Positions 1-12,590 of a stretch of DNA of 64,000 nucleotides are shown in pieces. Below the pieces are notes generated by a model. It saw only the letters and a list, made by a program, of their open reading frames with translations, was not told the origin of the DNA and did not search any database. The translations under genes and the position numbers were made by a program. Source of the stretch: Atrichornis clamosus (Eukaryota > Chordata > Aves > Passeriformes > Menuridae); contig WBMZ01009034.1 in assembly GCA_013400975.1 (NCBI GenBank), forward strand, positions 156,023 to 220,022, given 5' to 3'. How positions within the stretch are numbered: position 1 is the first letter of the stretch; each line of letters opens with the position of its first letter.

Positions 1-3000
1 ACGCTGACAGCATGAGAACAAAGGAAGACAACAATTTAAGCTCCTTTGCAACTGAATTTTGCCAGGCTCTGGCAGCGTGCAAGAGATGTGTAGATGCCCA
101 CAACCTTTCTAGGAAAGAGCAAGTAGAGCACACCTTATCACAAAGAGCAACAATCACAGAAACTAATTTTCCCCTCCAGCAATGTACCTGCTACATCATC
201 CCTAACCTCTCAATGCCATTGAGACCCAAAGCAGCCTGCTGAATAAAAAAATCCCTCTAAGTTTGTGTCCCAGCAATGTGGGTCAGCTCAGGAATGACAC
301 ATTTCCTGGTAGATTAAAAGCAGTACACTGTGGGGACAACACAGATATGGAGCTGTCAGTCTGTTTACAAATGGAGATGTATTTTATAACACCCAAAACC
401 AAGATTATCACTTTTTGCATTGTCCCCAGTACTAAAAATAGTGCCACTCCTTCCACTGACACATCCATACTTTAAGGGAAATGCCACTGCATTGGTGCTG
501 ACTGGAAACTCCTGCAAACAATTTGTTATTGCCCTGCCAAGCATTAGTCATGAATTGGAGTCGAGGTTAGGGGGTCATACCTGCCACCAGCTCCTGCCAA
601 CACTTGGAACCAGCAGATGCAATGGAACAGGTTTGAAAATGAGGGCTTTTAGCTCAGCTGAAACAGTGCTTCATCCTTATGTCAACTGGATGGCCACGAG
701 TCAGGGATTCTAACTCACCTGGCCTATCACTCACCACCTCCTGTGACCTTTATGTTCAACCAGTTTCAGGGTCCCTCAACACACTTCCATGGGCAAACTG
801 GCCCCCAGGTACAATCTGTAGCTCTCAGGTTCAAAGCCTCTTTTTCCAAATCAAGTTAAATGAGACACATCACAAAAAAACCCAAAATGAACTTGCTCTG
901 AGCTCTGGGCAGTTAGTTGTACACTCAGTGCCTTTCTCAACTCACTTCATGCCCGTAGTCATCCCGATCCAAGGTCCTTTAAAGCCAGTGGAAGGACAGC
1001 CAACAAGTGAGCTTTGATCAGAGAAAAGAAACAGGGCTGCTGAACACTCTTGGCTCCCAATGACTGAAAATTTTTAGTGCAGGGCTAGTCACCTTACAGG
1101 GTCCAAGTCCTTATTTAAGCAGGATGGCAGTGTGTGATACTGGTTACATGGATTAAAGGAATACGCCAGATCAAATATGAAGAAGAACTCAAGTGGCAGA
1201 TCTAAGGCCACTGAAGTTTTTTAGGAAAGTTAAAATTCTATCATTCCCAGTCGTGAACCCTAACTGTATTTGGAAATTACAGGCCATGGACTTCAGACAA
1301 ATGCATCAAACTCACAGAATGAAAATAGCCACGAAGTGATTACAATAAAAGTGTATCTGACAAGTACATTTTCACTGCCAAAGCCAATAGAAGTACGTAC
1401 AGTAATCATAGAAACAAGGAAATTCTACTTCAGGAAGTTCACACGGCTTTAAAAAAGCCCTAAGTGCTGTTTTTAAATATGACACTAAGTCTTTGCTACC
1501 AATAGCTTTCAGCATCTTCACTTTATAAGGCTTTTGAGATTTTAATGCCCTAATTACAACATCCAGCATGGATAATCCAGTAGTATTTTCTGACGACCAA
1601 CCGTAAAGGACTACATGCCTGTGTCCTTAACTTTGGAGCTTGTCAGAGGGATGGATATAATTCAGACAGTGTCTGCTGGTGGTGCTGCAGCAGGTGATCG
1701 CAGGTCTCTGGATCTGTGCTTTGTACAGCAATTGGCCACAGACTGTAAGGGGATTTACAGGAACTTTATAGCTCAGCATTCTCAGCTGAAAAGTTGAATC
1801 GTTCATCAAAAAGAAAGAGCAATTGTGTTTATATGGCAAACAAATCCCTTGCTGGATGCTCAAGAGTCCTGTTACTCAAGGAATTTGAAGGGAAGAATTT
1901 CTGATTTGTTTTGGTGGACTTCCCTGCTTGCTCCTAGGAGTTGCTGGAGCTGAGGGCTCTCCTCTGAGATCAGCTACAGGCTTTCTGCTCTGGCTGACTT
2001 CAATGAAGGATTAGCACTATCAAGAAGAGCCTAAACCCTGGGGAGTTGAGCCTTGTGTTACCGCCAGCGCGACGCCGTGGCTGGGAGCAGAGGCAAGGGC
2101 TGCTCTGCCCCACGGAGTGCCCTCTCCATCACAGCCCCTGCAGTGCAAGAGCTGCATCCCTTGGACCAGGGCCAGGCCAGAGTGGCACAGGCTGCAGGCA
2201 CTTGCTGCCCACACGCTGCAGGAATTAATGGGGTTCACCCAGTAATTTTTCCTACCCATTATGGTCAAGAAGCTTTTTAAACTCTGCCCGGAGGATGCTG
2301 CAGTAATTCTGCAATGTTGACACTGGAACTGTAGGAGGGAGGGAAGACTTTTTGGCATTAGCATATTCTCAATTAACATCGATGGCACTGAATAAAGACG
2401 TTGCGTGACTTTTTAAAAGCCACTGGCAGAGAGATAGCAGTGGAGTTACAGATATTTACAGTGCTCAAAACCTTTTTTTTAGTCAATGTTCAAAGGCTAG
2501 TGGGTTTAGTCTTTGGTCAAAGAAGACAGGTCGTAAATTATTCAGGTTTTGCCCAGCTTTTTTATGTGAGCCAAAGAATAAAACCAAAAATTTCTTGAAA
2601 TACAGGGCAGTTACTTATAAAAAAAATGAGGTGTAGAAATAAGCAAGCTTGTTTTCCACGTTTGTTTTGTCTCAAGCTATTAGTTCACCTTTCATGTAGG
2701 ACATTAAGTTGCTTGGTTAGCTGAGTTAGCAGAAAACCCCAGTGTAAGGCCAGCCATTTCTGTCTGACACAGGGATGGACAGGATCAGAGACGTTTGCAC
2801 CTAGTGAAAAGTAACACTTCTTCCAAACACATTGTGAATGCCTGCTCGTTATGCTAAGAGTGAGAGTAAATTAAGATGAACTTCTAGATGAGAAAGACAC
2901 AGGTAGAAACCTGCCAGTTCCAATGTGCAGGAAAATGCTGGTGTATCTCACTCAGAGAGTAATCTGAGAGGGGGACACACTGTCTGCTTTGCTCACAAAC

Positions 3001-6000
3001 TGGAAGAGAACAAGAGCTTCTCCTGACCCTCACCCGTCATTCTTGTACATATCAGGACACTAATTATCACCAGACACCTGGACACCTGTCATCTGGCCAC
3101 TGCATTCCAACCAATGTTTAATTCAAGCTGTCACTTACTCTGTGAGACCACAGCTGTGTACGTCCCAGCAGGTCTGACCCTTCCCAGCCAGGGTGGCCAG
3201 GTCCCCATGTGAAGCTCTGGCTGGCTTCTGGGGCCCAAGGGAGGATCCTTTTCCATACACTGACTTCATACAAACACATGCTTGGGGATGTAGGATCTGA
3301 TTTATTATTTTTTTTTTACAGGAACAGAGAAGATGAAGATTATGTTTGTTCCTTTTCCTGCTTCTTTATGAATGCTGTGCTAATAAAACTTAGTTACTTG
3401 GTTCCTTCACTGTCATCACCCTTCATACCTTCAGAATAAAATAAATCATCAACCAAGAAGGCTTTCTTTCACATTCATAAGAATTCCTGTCCAGTTCACC
3501 TGACAGACCTGTCCATTTCCACGGGTATTACCAGCACATGAATCACACCTGCACTGCACAGTACAGAGCCTGAGGAAATTATTTCTGCACTTTGAATGCC
3601 AAAAGAAAGGATTTTTCTATTCTATACTTAGATTTCAATTTACAGAAATGTACAAAACCAGAAGTATTTTAATTCTAAGAATGCAAAACAAAAATTCCCG
3701 TTAAAATGTCAAGTGTTCTAAGTAGGATGGAAGCAAAACTATTGGACTCAACCGCTCATATCCAACTGAAAGCTTGAAGAAGACATTTAGAGGTTTGTAA
3801 AAGGAAGGAAGTAGCAAATCCAGTTGCTTTAAAATAAGCCCTGTCAAAACATCTCATTCTAGAGCAGCTTCTTAACAAGACTTTATTTCTAATTACACTC
3901 TTCAGGAATGTAAGCAGAACAGGAAGCATTACTAGAGAAACGTTTCATTTATCGTGAACATCACCTAATAATATCCTAGTGAAACATTCTTATAACAAAC
4001 GCTGCCAGCACTGTGAAAGGAGAATTGGTGCATATTACAGCTGTACTGGAACAAACCTGGAGGCCACTGAATTTGTGTTCTGAAAGTGAAGACATGCTTT
4101 GAGGAGCTTTTCTGATTATTCATCCCCACAGCAAACCAACAGCACCAAGAGTAATAACAGAATAGAAAGTTTAGTGGAAACAACTGAGCACTCATATACA
4201 AAGTAACTCCTTCTAAGCCTGACTCAAGATGTAATGAAGATACAAGATGCTTACTTTAAACTCTGTAGTTGCCAGTGAATTTATTTCTCGAAAGCCTACA
4301 GCAAGAATTATTAGAAATATTGTATTCTTAGCTAATAGTATCCAAATTCTTTTCAATCCTGACCTTTCTCAATTACGTAACCTTCAGGATGCCACTTAGA
4401 TGTTTTATTCTGAAAAGACACCTAACAGGTAAGCAGTTTCTTCTCAACCATTTGGCAAGTCAATGTTCGAGCTCCAGGCTGCTGTACTCCCAGGCAATCA
4501 CCCCTGGGGAATTCTCTACCAGCTACAATAGTGATGTCAGCCTTTCAATGTGCACACAGTGAGAAGCACTTTTCACCTTCTACAAACTGTGAAATGAATG
4601 GAATAATTAAGTGTTTTAAGAAAACCTGCTTCTCTGCTCTAGTTTTGACAAACACCATCTTGCTGAGAAGTGCAATCACTGAAACCAGCTGTACGAGCCT
4701 GAATGAAACAGTATAAAACTAGTTTCAAACATATTTTAATAATAATTTAACAGTAGCCAATTCCAAAATGGAAACAGGAGGTGATTTACAATAAATTTTT
4801 GTACACATACTCCTTGTTACTGGAGTTGCAAATTACAGAGCAGGTTTTGCAGTTCCAGTCAGCTGAGTTCCTACAGGAGCATCATGCCAAATTCACACTC
4901 ATCCTCTACAATTCTGCCCTTCCCAGCACAGTATCCTGTGAAACATTTATATCAATGCTGAAGTCCTTAGTTTGAAATGCACGTCACAACAGATATGGGA
5001 TGAAGCACACCCCAAGCAATCTTCTTCCTATAAATTATAAGTTAAACAGTATAAGTTTCATTTAAACTACAAAAAATTGATGACAAGTTTGCAGTTAGAG
5101 AGCTAGGACTTTTTTTAGCAACAGGAACATAATTATATTTAAGGAAATATTTAGACTCATTATTCACATACGAGTGCTTGGAGCACTGTGGTCTCATTTA
5201 CAGTAGATCATTTTGGTTTTCTTCATCATTTGCTTCCAGTTTTGTTTATTCCTTTTCTCATGAGTGGTTGACTTTACGATCAGTAATGGTCTTTACAGGA
5301 TTTTGAGAAGCAGAAGCTGGGGACTTACACAGACATTTTGCAGGAAGAAATTAGAAAACTACAAAATAAGCCAAGGCCTGGGTATTTGACAGGCATCCCA
5401 GGGTAACCTCAGGACTGGAAAAGGTCAAAGTTCTCAGAAGCAGAATGGAGGTGGAGAGCAGAGAGAGAGCAGTCGGGAAGCTGGCTAAGGAAAGCAGACA
5501 GCTAAAGGCTCCTGTCAGGGATGTCTAAAGCCAGTGCTCACTGTGAGCTGGATGTATCAGTGTTCTTTTTACGTTACTTAAATCCCTCTTTTTTGAATAG
5601 CTTTTTCTTCTTTGCTTATTAGCAAGAATCCCTTGAGCTTGTCTGGGGTCACCGACACCAGTCATCAGGGATTGATGGAGAAAAGGAATGCTGGAATAGA
5701 CAAACTGTGTTCCAGGGCTTAGCTGAAGGCTAAGGAAACCAAGCTATACTACATGAGGCAAGATGGAGTGCTACTAGGAAAAAAAAAAAAGGCCAGGAAA
5801 ATCAGCAGATGATCTTAGCACTGCAATTTCACAAACCGTCTTACAAGACTAGGAAGGCATGGAGGAGTGTTGTATTCTGTTATTTATCTTTAGTTCCCAA
5901 GTGCCTGCCTACACTGATTGGTAAAGTGACACCCTTTAAATATTGGTTTTCATCTCTGGAAATGAACAAGTGAGTAGAATTCCTAATGCACAGAGTCTGT

Positions 6001-9000
6001 AGCTACAGTTCCCTCCATTTGTGGAAGATGTTCTGTGATTGCACCGTGTGGCCAAATTTAATGAGCATGTCCATAAAGCACAGAGATGTTTGATTTCAAG
6101 GTAAGCAACGTGTTATTTTCCTTTCCAAGCAGCCTTGCCAAATACAGTTAAAGATTAATATTATAAAAGAGCCCTCAGGAAGAAATTTTGTCTGCTTTCC
6201 CCCACCTAATCCACAGCATATTTAAAGTACTGTGGATAAAACACTACATGCATCTGGCAGTTAATGTGGAACTTCAGGGCAGAAATTATGGTTCCATAAA
6301 AAAGTTGGGATGTCTGGCTGATTCTGAACCTGCTAAGGCATTTTTGGAAGGTGCAGAGGTGATAGAGCAGGTGTAGAACAATGATTTATTGCGGCAGTCC
6401 TGTGCAACAAGCAGAAACAGAAGACATAAAAGAAACAGATTACAAGATGTTATTCTGTTGCTTTCTTGAAAAACTATGAACAGTGAAGAAGGCATCTATT
6501 TCAATCCCAGCCAAGATCAAAGAAGATTTCTGCAATGCAAAAAAGGAGCAGCCACTTAGAAATATAATGCTATTTATCTTGTTCAAACAGTGTCTTCAGC
6601 TTGGAGCCTGTTCTCTAAACCCTCCATCCCTGGTAACAAGAGCTGCAAAAAGCCCACTGTGTTGTATATCCATTCTGTCTTGAATTGTGGTCTGGTTTTC
6701 TTTGTGTTTCACTTTGCAATACACCTGCTGGAGTGAAGAGACTGGATGATTATTTAGCAGCACGTCCACAGAAGAACATGATTTCTCTGTCTAGTATTTC
6801 ATGCCTCTGTGCTCCTTTTGAATTCAGTTCTTTTCCACGCCTCTTCAGCTGTGGGTACAGGTGTACAGATCAAGTTCATAATTGTCCAACAGCACAAAAA
6901 CCCAGATACTCCAAGTTAAAGTGTTCACCTTCCACACCTTCACAGGGTGGCTGGATGCATAGCATTTCTGCACTCCAGGGTAATGAATGAATTAACTGTC
7001 TACAGTGCAGAAACATGGAGAATTATCAAATGACTTTTCCTAAAGAAAACTATCCTCTTAAACTTCTTCATCACACTTGTTTTCTACGGCAAGCACCCCC
7101 AAGGTGAAACACTGTAAGCCTATCTCAACCTTTGGGTATCAGGCTAAAGGTGTCACTGGCATAAAGGTGTTGCCCTGGTTAAGGTGCTTAGAAATACTGT
7201 TGTCTGCTGCTATTTGAGCACTTACTGCTGGTTGTAGTTCCTGAGCTGCAACAAGTATTGCTGTAGGCAGTGAAATACCACTGTAGTCAGAGCTATTAAA
7301 AACAAGGCTATCAATGTGTCCTGTGTTAACATTAACTCAGTTAACTTGGATGACCTCTTTGGCAGTTGAGCACTACTTAATTTATTCTCCTTCCTGCCTG
7401 CAAGCTGAGTAGGTGCAAACATAAAACAGAATCCTGGTATCTACCTCACTTAATTTCTGAATACCACACTGTTTCATAACTTGCTTGTACTGCTGCCCTC
7501 TGCTCCCTCTACAGGACTTCTATCTGTTGGAGATGTGCTGCATCAACATTATCTTCCCTGAGGATACACATCAGTCTGTCATGTTGGAATTTATCTAAAG
7601 CCTTCTCAATGTCAGCAAAGAAACACAGAGAGAAATCCCTTTGTACCAATGAACAGCATCTCAGGCTTAGGATTGTGTACTTTGTTCTGTCTCCTGAACA
7701 TAACTGATTGCAGGCTGACTTCTATCCTTTTTTCTAAGTGTGTTGCTTTATGTTCTATCAAGAATTTAAAATATTTTAGGTATCTAGTTTATCAAATATA
7801 TAGCTCGGTGTCAATCCCTGCTTACAGCATTAGCAATTGTTAGAGAAGAATGAAGATTTCTGAAGCTTTCCTTCGAAGTGTCCTGCAGGTAATTGGTTAC
7901 AAAGTTTCATCTCCGTTATTTTGAGCTATGAGGGGGTACAACATTTCATCCCCAGCATCGCCCTCCTCTGTCATGCTCTTTACTTCCTAGGTTCTAAATC
8001 AGAATTATCAGCCCTTCTCTGTGACTGCCTGTCCTCAGGGTTAGGAGAAGAAAAATTTTAAAGCTCTATTCTGTATTCTGACCTGTCTTTTATCTGTAGC
8101 ATACTTTATTGGTTTTGATTATCAAATAACTAAGCCCTTTTTACTCTCCAGAAACCTTCTGGTGCCCAGGTAGGGGGGTTTTGCACTTGCACTTCTGGCT
8201 TTGTTGTGCAATTTTCTTAATTTCTTCCTTCTCCCACTTTTCCTCTATAATTTCTATAATTTTCTGAATCCAAACTATACCTTTATGTTTGCTTAGCATT
8301 GTATCTTTTCATCTCCCCTCACAATGAAGTGGTTTTATATTCCAGAGTTCTGAAAAGCCTTCAGTTTTCTTCCGTGTTTTTCTACTCTCCTATTTATTGA
8401 ATTTTTCCTGTGAAGTCTATTCCTCATGTTTGTTTCACTTTAATTTTGAATCCACCTACAAAAATTTGAAGTATTTTCTATTTTACATTCTTTCAAGTTT
8501 AACCTCAGCTAGAGAATCTGTCAGTGCCAGAAAGCAGAATGAAATTTTGATATTGCGATATATTTGATTTCTTGCAAGACCAGCTTTCTGTTCAGCTGGG
8601 ATGATGCTGAAACAAGACACTCTAGATAATAGGACAATGTCTGTTGTTTGCCAATTGAATCAACCTGTTTTCCCTTTTACTCTTAAGTACAAAGCCGGGA
8701 ATTCCCAATGACACTAACTGCTGTATTTTCTAGCATTATAATCAAATTCCTCCAGCCTTTCCTCTCTTTACCTGCTTCCCTTGCTGCCCCCCACCCAGTT
8801 CCTCGTAAGAACTATTCCTTACATCTTCTTGGAAGACTTCCAAAGGGCATGAAAAATTAAAATACCGGTCCAGATGGCAAGGTGTGTAATCATATGCAGA
8901 TCACGTTCCCAAAGCACCCATGGCCAAGGGGTTTTTTTGTCTTGGTTTGGTGTTTTTCAGATTTGGAGGGTTTTTATTATTATTCCTCCTAATCCTGTGT

Positions 9001-9459
9001 AATACCTTAAAGTACCATATTATAACATTTCCTAGTTTTAAATGTTTCATTTCACAGAGTTCCATACGGGTATGTTTCCAAGTGTTTGCTCTCCTCCAAT
9101 GTTTTTGGAAGCCATTTGATGTATTTTACAAATAATACTTATACCCCATGTGGTATTCTTCAATCTCATTAATTTTGGACCCATGTTCCGCAAATCTTAC
9201 AGAAGGCAATCACTAACTTACATCAATTTCTACAGATGGATGATTAACCCCAAATTGATAATTAAAAAATAATCTAAAAAATCCCAAAGCCCATTTTCCT
9301 TCAATTTTCCTGGAAGCGTCTATTGAGTTTCAGTACAAAAGAAAGTTTTAAAAGTTTCTGCATAATTATGGAAATCCACAAGAAAAAAAAAAAGGAAATT
9401 AAAAAAGCTAAAGAAGAAGAAAATTCAGTGTTAAGGTGCTTCACCTTATCCTCTAAATA

Positions 9460-9600
9460 GCTGTAAAATTTTCTAGCCCTGGTAAAACAACAGCGTTTCC
9501 TTTAGCATCGTTCTCCGATACCGCTCAGCCGTTTCAACCGAAGCCTCCCAAATGATTCCGCTTGAGGCAGACACTCAAAAATCAATCCAAATGTTTTAAA
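9460..9600. other. CpG-bearing complex block in the 3' intron
   Basis: Several CpGs cluster here (CAGCGTTTCC, GCATCGTTCTCCGATACCGC, AACCGAAGCC, TTCCGCTTG) in an otherwise CpG-poor intron. Retention of CpGs suggests an unmethylated regulatory element or recent sequence; no gene is seen. Confidence 0.3.
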
Positions 9601-11149
9601 TCTGGCAAAGGTACAAGCACTTAAGAAGAGGATTTCATAGGAGCAGATACTTGGCAATCTGAGCTAGAGGCATCCTTTTTAGCCTGAGCCATAACCACTG
9701 CCCTGGCCAGATGCAAACAGCTGTTTCTGAGCAGTCGCTGCTCAGCTCTGCACTGCTGGCTGCACTTCAGTGCCAGGTGACACAGTTTCAACTCACTGCT
9801 GTGACTAAAGCAACACTGACCTTACTTATCACAGAAAAATCTTCTTCCCTAGCAGCAAAAATCAGTCTCTCATCAGAGCTGGTGGAAGCTCTGTGCTTGG
9901 CAATACTGAGGGTAAGGCTGGAGGGCTTTAGAAAGCCTGATGTACAACAGGAGCTGAGTGGTCCCTGGTGCAACCTTCTATTTAAATGGAGCTACAAACC
10001 CTTCATTCAGAATTTACTTGCCCTAACAAAGAGGGAAAAAATCACGATATTGACATACAGTTATCTTGTGACTACACACAAATTTAAGAAAGCCCTTCTG
10101 TGGAGGCTTCAACAAGAACATATATCTAAATGAGAAAGCTGTAAGCAGCATTGTTTATAGGAGAATAAAAGCTCTGAAATGGTTTGCTATAGCTTCCTAA
10201 CAGTCATTTGCTTTTAATCATTACCATATTAAAATACGGAGCAGGAAATGTCATTACAATACATTTTTAATTGAATGTGGAAAAAATAAATGGAATTAAT
10301 TTGTTATTTGCAGATTTCCTCTGTGAAAAATACAGCTTGGCGAGATTACACTGCACACATTAAAGGAATACTGAAAAATGAACTTGACATTGGAATGCAA
10401 GGTGTGGAATAAAAAATATGCAGGGAAGGAGTTTTGTCCACTAATTAAGAGTAGTGGATTGCAACAAGATTCCTGGAGACTGGCACTCCTTGCATAAATC
10501 ACTTAACAAACACTTCCAAACGAGGGCATCTCGAGTTGATTTACCCTATCTGGATTAATTCTGAAGATCACTGCATACCTGCTGAAGCAGCCCTGCAGCA
10601 GAGTTCACAAGGGGAGCTGTCAGGGCTGACCTTTCAGTGCTGCTGCTCTCTTCTGCCCCAAAGCTGAGCAGAACCAGCTCTGGCAAGAGTTATGTCCTAG
10701 ACTTTGGTCTCCTGTGGTTCACTCGGTGCATGCACCGATGGGATGTCAACAGGAAATCACCATGGAAAGTTCTGACACGGAAAGAGAGCAGTAGGAAAGT
10801 GATTAAAAGGGAAGCTGAATCAAAATCAGAACTCAGGAGCCTCCCAGATGGCCTTGGCCCAGCGTCTGGCACACACTGATCCCCCCATCACAGATCATCA
10901 TAGCTGAGTGGGGATGACAACTTGTGACGTGTTATTTAAAATGTAGAACAGTCAGGGCAGCAGTTCTTACCTCGTGTTTTAAATTAACAAGAAAAAGAAC
11001 CTCTCCGTAACTTTATAATACAAGCAATAAACAATGAACACATGAGTTTTCTCGGGTATTCTGATAGCAGCTGGAAAGCTCACCTGTGTTAAGTGACAGT
11101 AAGACTCAACTTTTTCTGCTTCATACATTTGACTTTCATGCTCTTATCT

Positions 11150-11480
11150 TCCTAACTGATGAACTGTCATTTTTATAAAATCAGCCATATCATTTGGATT
11201 AAGGCTAACAGGGCCTTTCTGATTTTTTAATATATTTTCCATGCTATAAACAACAACAAATAAGCCTTCCAAAAATGGCTTACATAGAGCTGATTGAGGA
11301 TTTATCTTTCATGGTGAGCTAAATAAACAAAAAAAATTATCATGTTTTGTCATTCCAAAATGGCAAAGGCATTTTTGAATTTTGGAACTTGAATTGTCAG
11401 CTAAAAATAAGGATCATTTAATTATTTTTGTGCAGTATGTCACTTTGTTGATGCTTTTGGCAAATTTTTGCACTTCCAAA
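11150..11480. other. Candidate conserved non-coding block in the 3' intron
   Basis: An AT-rich but non-repetitive stretch with TTTAATTATTTTTG, CATAAGCAT-like and TTATCATG elements and almost no low-complexity sequence. It resembles intronic regulatory elements in texture only. No coding potential or RNA fold was recognised. Confidence 0.2.
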
Positions 11481-12401
11481 ATGCTTAGCACTTAGTTCAG
11501 ACATAAGCATCACATATGAATTCCTATAATTGCTTTTAGCTAAATTCTACATATAGATAGCTTCCTTATGGGCTTGAAATAGAACAAAAATGTAGTCCTT
11601 TTAGGGGAATGAAATGCAGAGGATGCATTTGGAATCTGATGACTCCCTAGGATGTTTCATTCAAGACGTGGTACAAAGATGGAGGAGGGTAGTTCAAGCA
11701 GTTTTGGCAATATATGGAGCAATCCATTCAGCATCTCTGTTTTAAATGTATGGGATGCAAATACAAATGCACTACAATACCCTCCATTCCAGCACTGCAG
11801 CTCTAGTCACAGATTAGTCCTTTTGGCTTGGAACAATTTACCTCTGTTTCACACTGAATGGTTTTTATGTTCCTAATCATTAAATTAGCTCAGTCATTTT
11901 AGTTGCCAATCCTCCTTTAAGGTTAACCACTATGAGAGACAGCAAATACTCAAATGTGCATCACCGTGAAGTGCTGAATAATGTCTGCAGCTGGCACAGC
12001 CCAAACTAAGAGTTTTTACGGAGTGTTTTTTAGTTCATTATGGAAATCTATCCGTATGTATAGGAACTCTGACCATCTGCACAGGAAGGTGAATTATGTA
12101 ACTTCTTCAGTATGTCGATTAAAAAGGCAGCAAAGAGTTTGCATTTTAAGGGCAAAGCAATCATTAGGAGCTTTCCCTCTTGCACGTCGGACACTGCGAG
12201 AGCAAACATTGTTTAGGGAACACCAAGAGCTGACGGGGCAGGGAACCGCAGCAGGCTGCACACAACAGAACCCAGACAGGCTCTGCACAGCTGGTGGAAA
12301 CATCACACAGAGTGGAACCATGGCTATGGCCCTGAGTTAAAATCACATAGAGCATGCAGATTTTGCAAAATTGAAAGATAAACAAACAGTAAGATATTTA
12401 C

Positions 12402-12590
12402 CTTCCACATCAAGGCACCTAGGTGGGCTATCTGACCAGATAAGGTTATACATGCACTCAAGGATCTCTGCCCCTTCTAGTTTATATCCAGGAAAGCACT
12501 GATAATACACCACTGTTCCTACAGGGAAGGAGGCCTCGAACTCAGATATGTTAATGTAACTATGAGGAAGAAGCAATGGCCTCAGGCAAC
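12402..12590 (-). CDS. SUSD4: SUSD4 exon encoding CCP/sushi domain 3
   Basis: This exon is 189 nt (63 codon equivalents, phase 1-1). The peptide starts [16 protein letters not shown] and ends [11 protein letters not shown]. Four sushi cysteines (GCLRP, QCFPGY, ECMYN, RCLDV) and the tryptophan (LIW) are in place, and NIS is a sequon at a position also glycosylatable in mammals. The acceptor is strong: a CTCCCTCTTC tract ending TTTGCAG. The donor is GAAG/GTAAAT. The segment LLLPHS replaces the residues I recall in mammals at that place, a modest lineage difference in the loop before the first strand. Reading through the donor gives 19 more residues and a stop at about 12343, which could end a truncated protein if the intron were retained. 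The next exon (CCP4) was not found in the window. Confidence 0.95.

Larger units (their letters stand above)
1..12401 (-). other. Intron after SUSD4 CCP3 (3' end outside window)
   Basis: It starts with the donor GTAAAT at 12401 and no acceptor for CCP4 was found down to position 1. I looked on the minus strand for the expected CCP4 and transmembrane coding and saw neither. No RNA gene, CR1 copy or retrogene is recognisable. The sequence is ordinary AT-leaning intron with short chance open frames; the longest, 9711-10133 on the plus strand (140 codons), has no recognisable domain. Two blocks, near 9460-9600 and 11150-11480, look more complex than their surroundings and are listed separately. 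Confidence 0.85.

Noticed and set aside
7222..7422. A hydrophobic minus-strand segment (LIALFLIALTTVVFHC), considered as the SUSD4 transmembrane exon.
   Set aside because: The residues around it do not match SUSD4 (no preceding CCP4 end, no basic anchor like the family's) and CCP4 itself is absent nearby.
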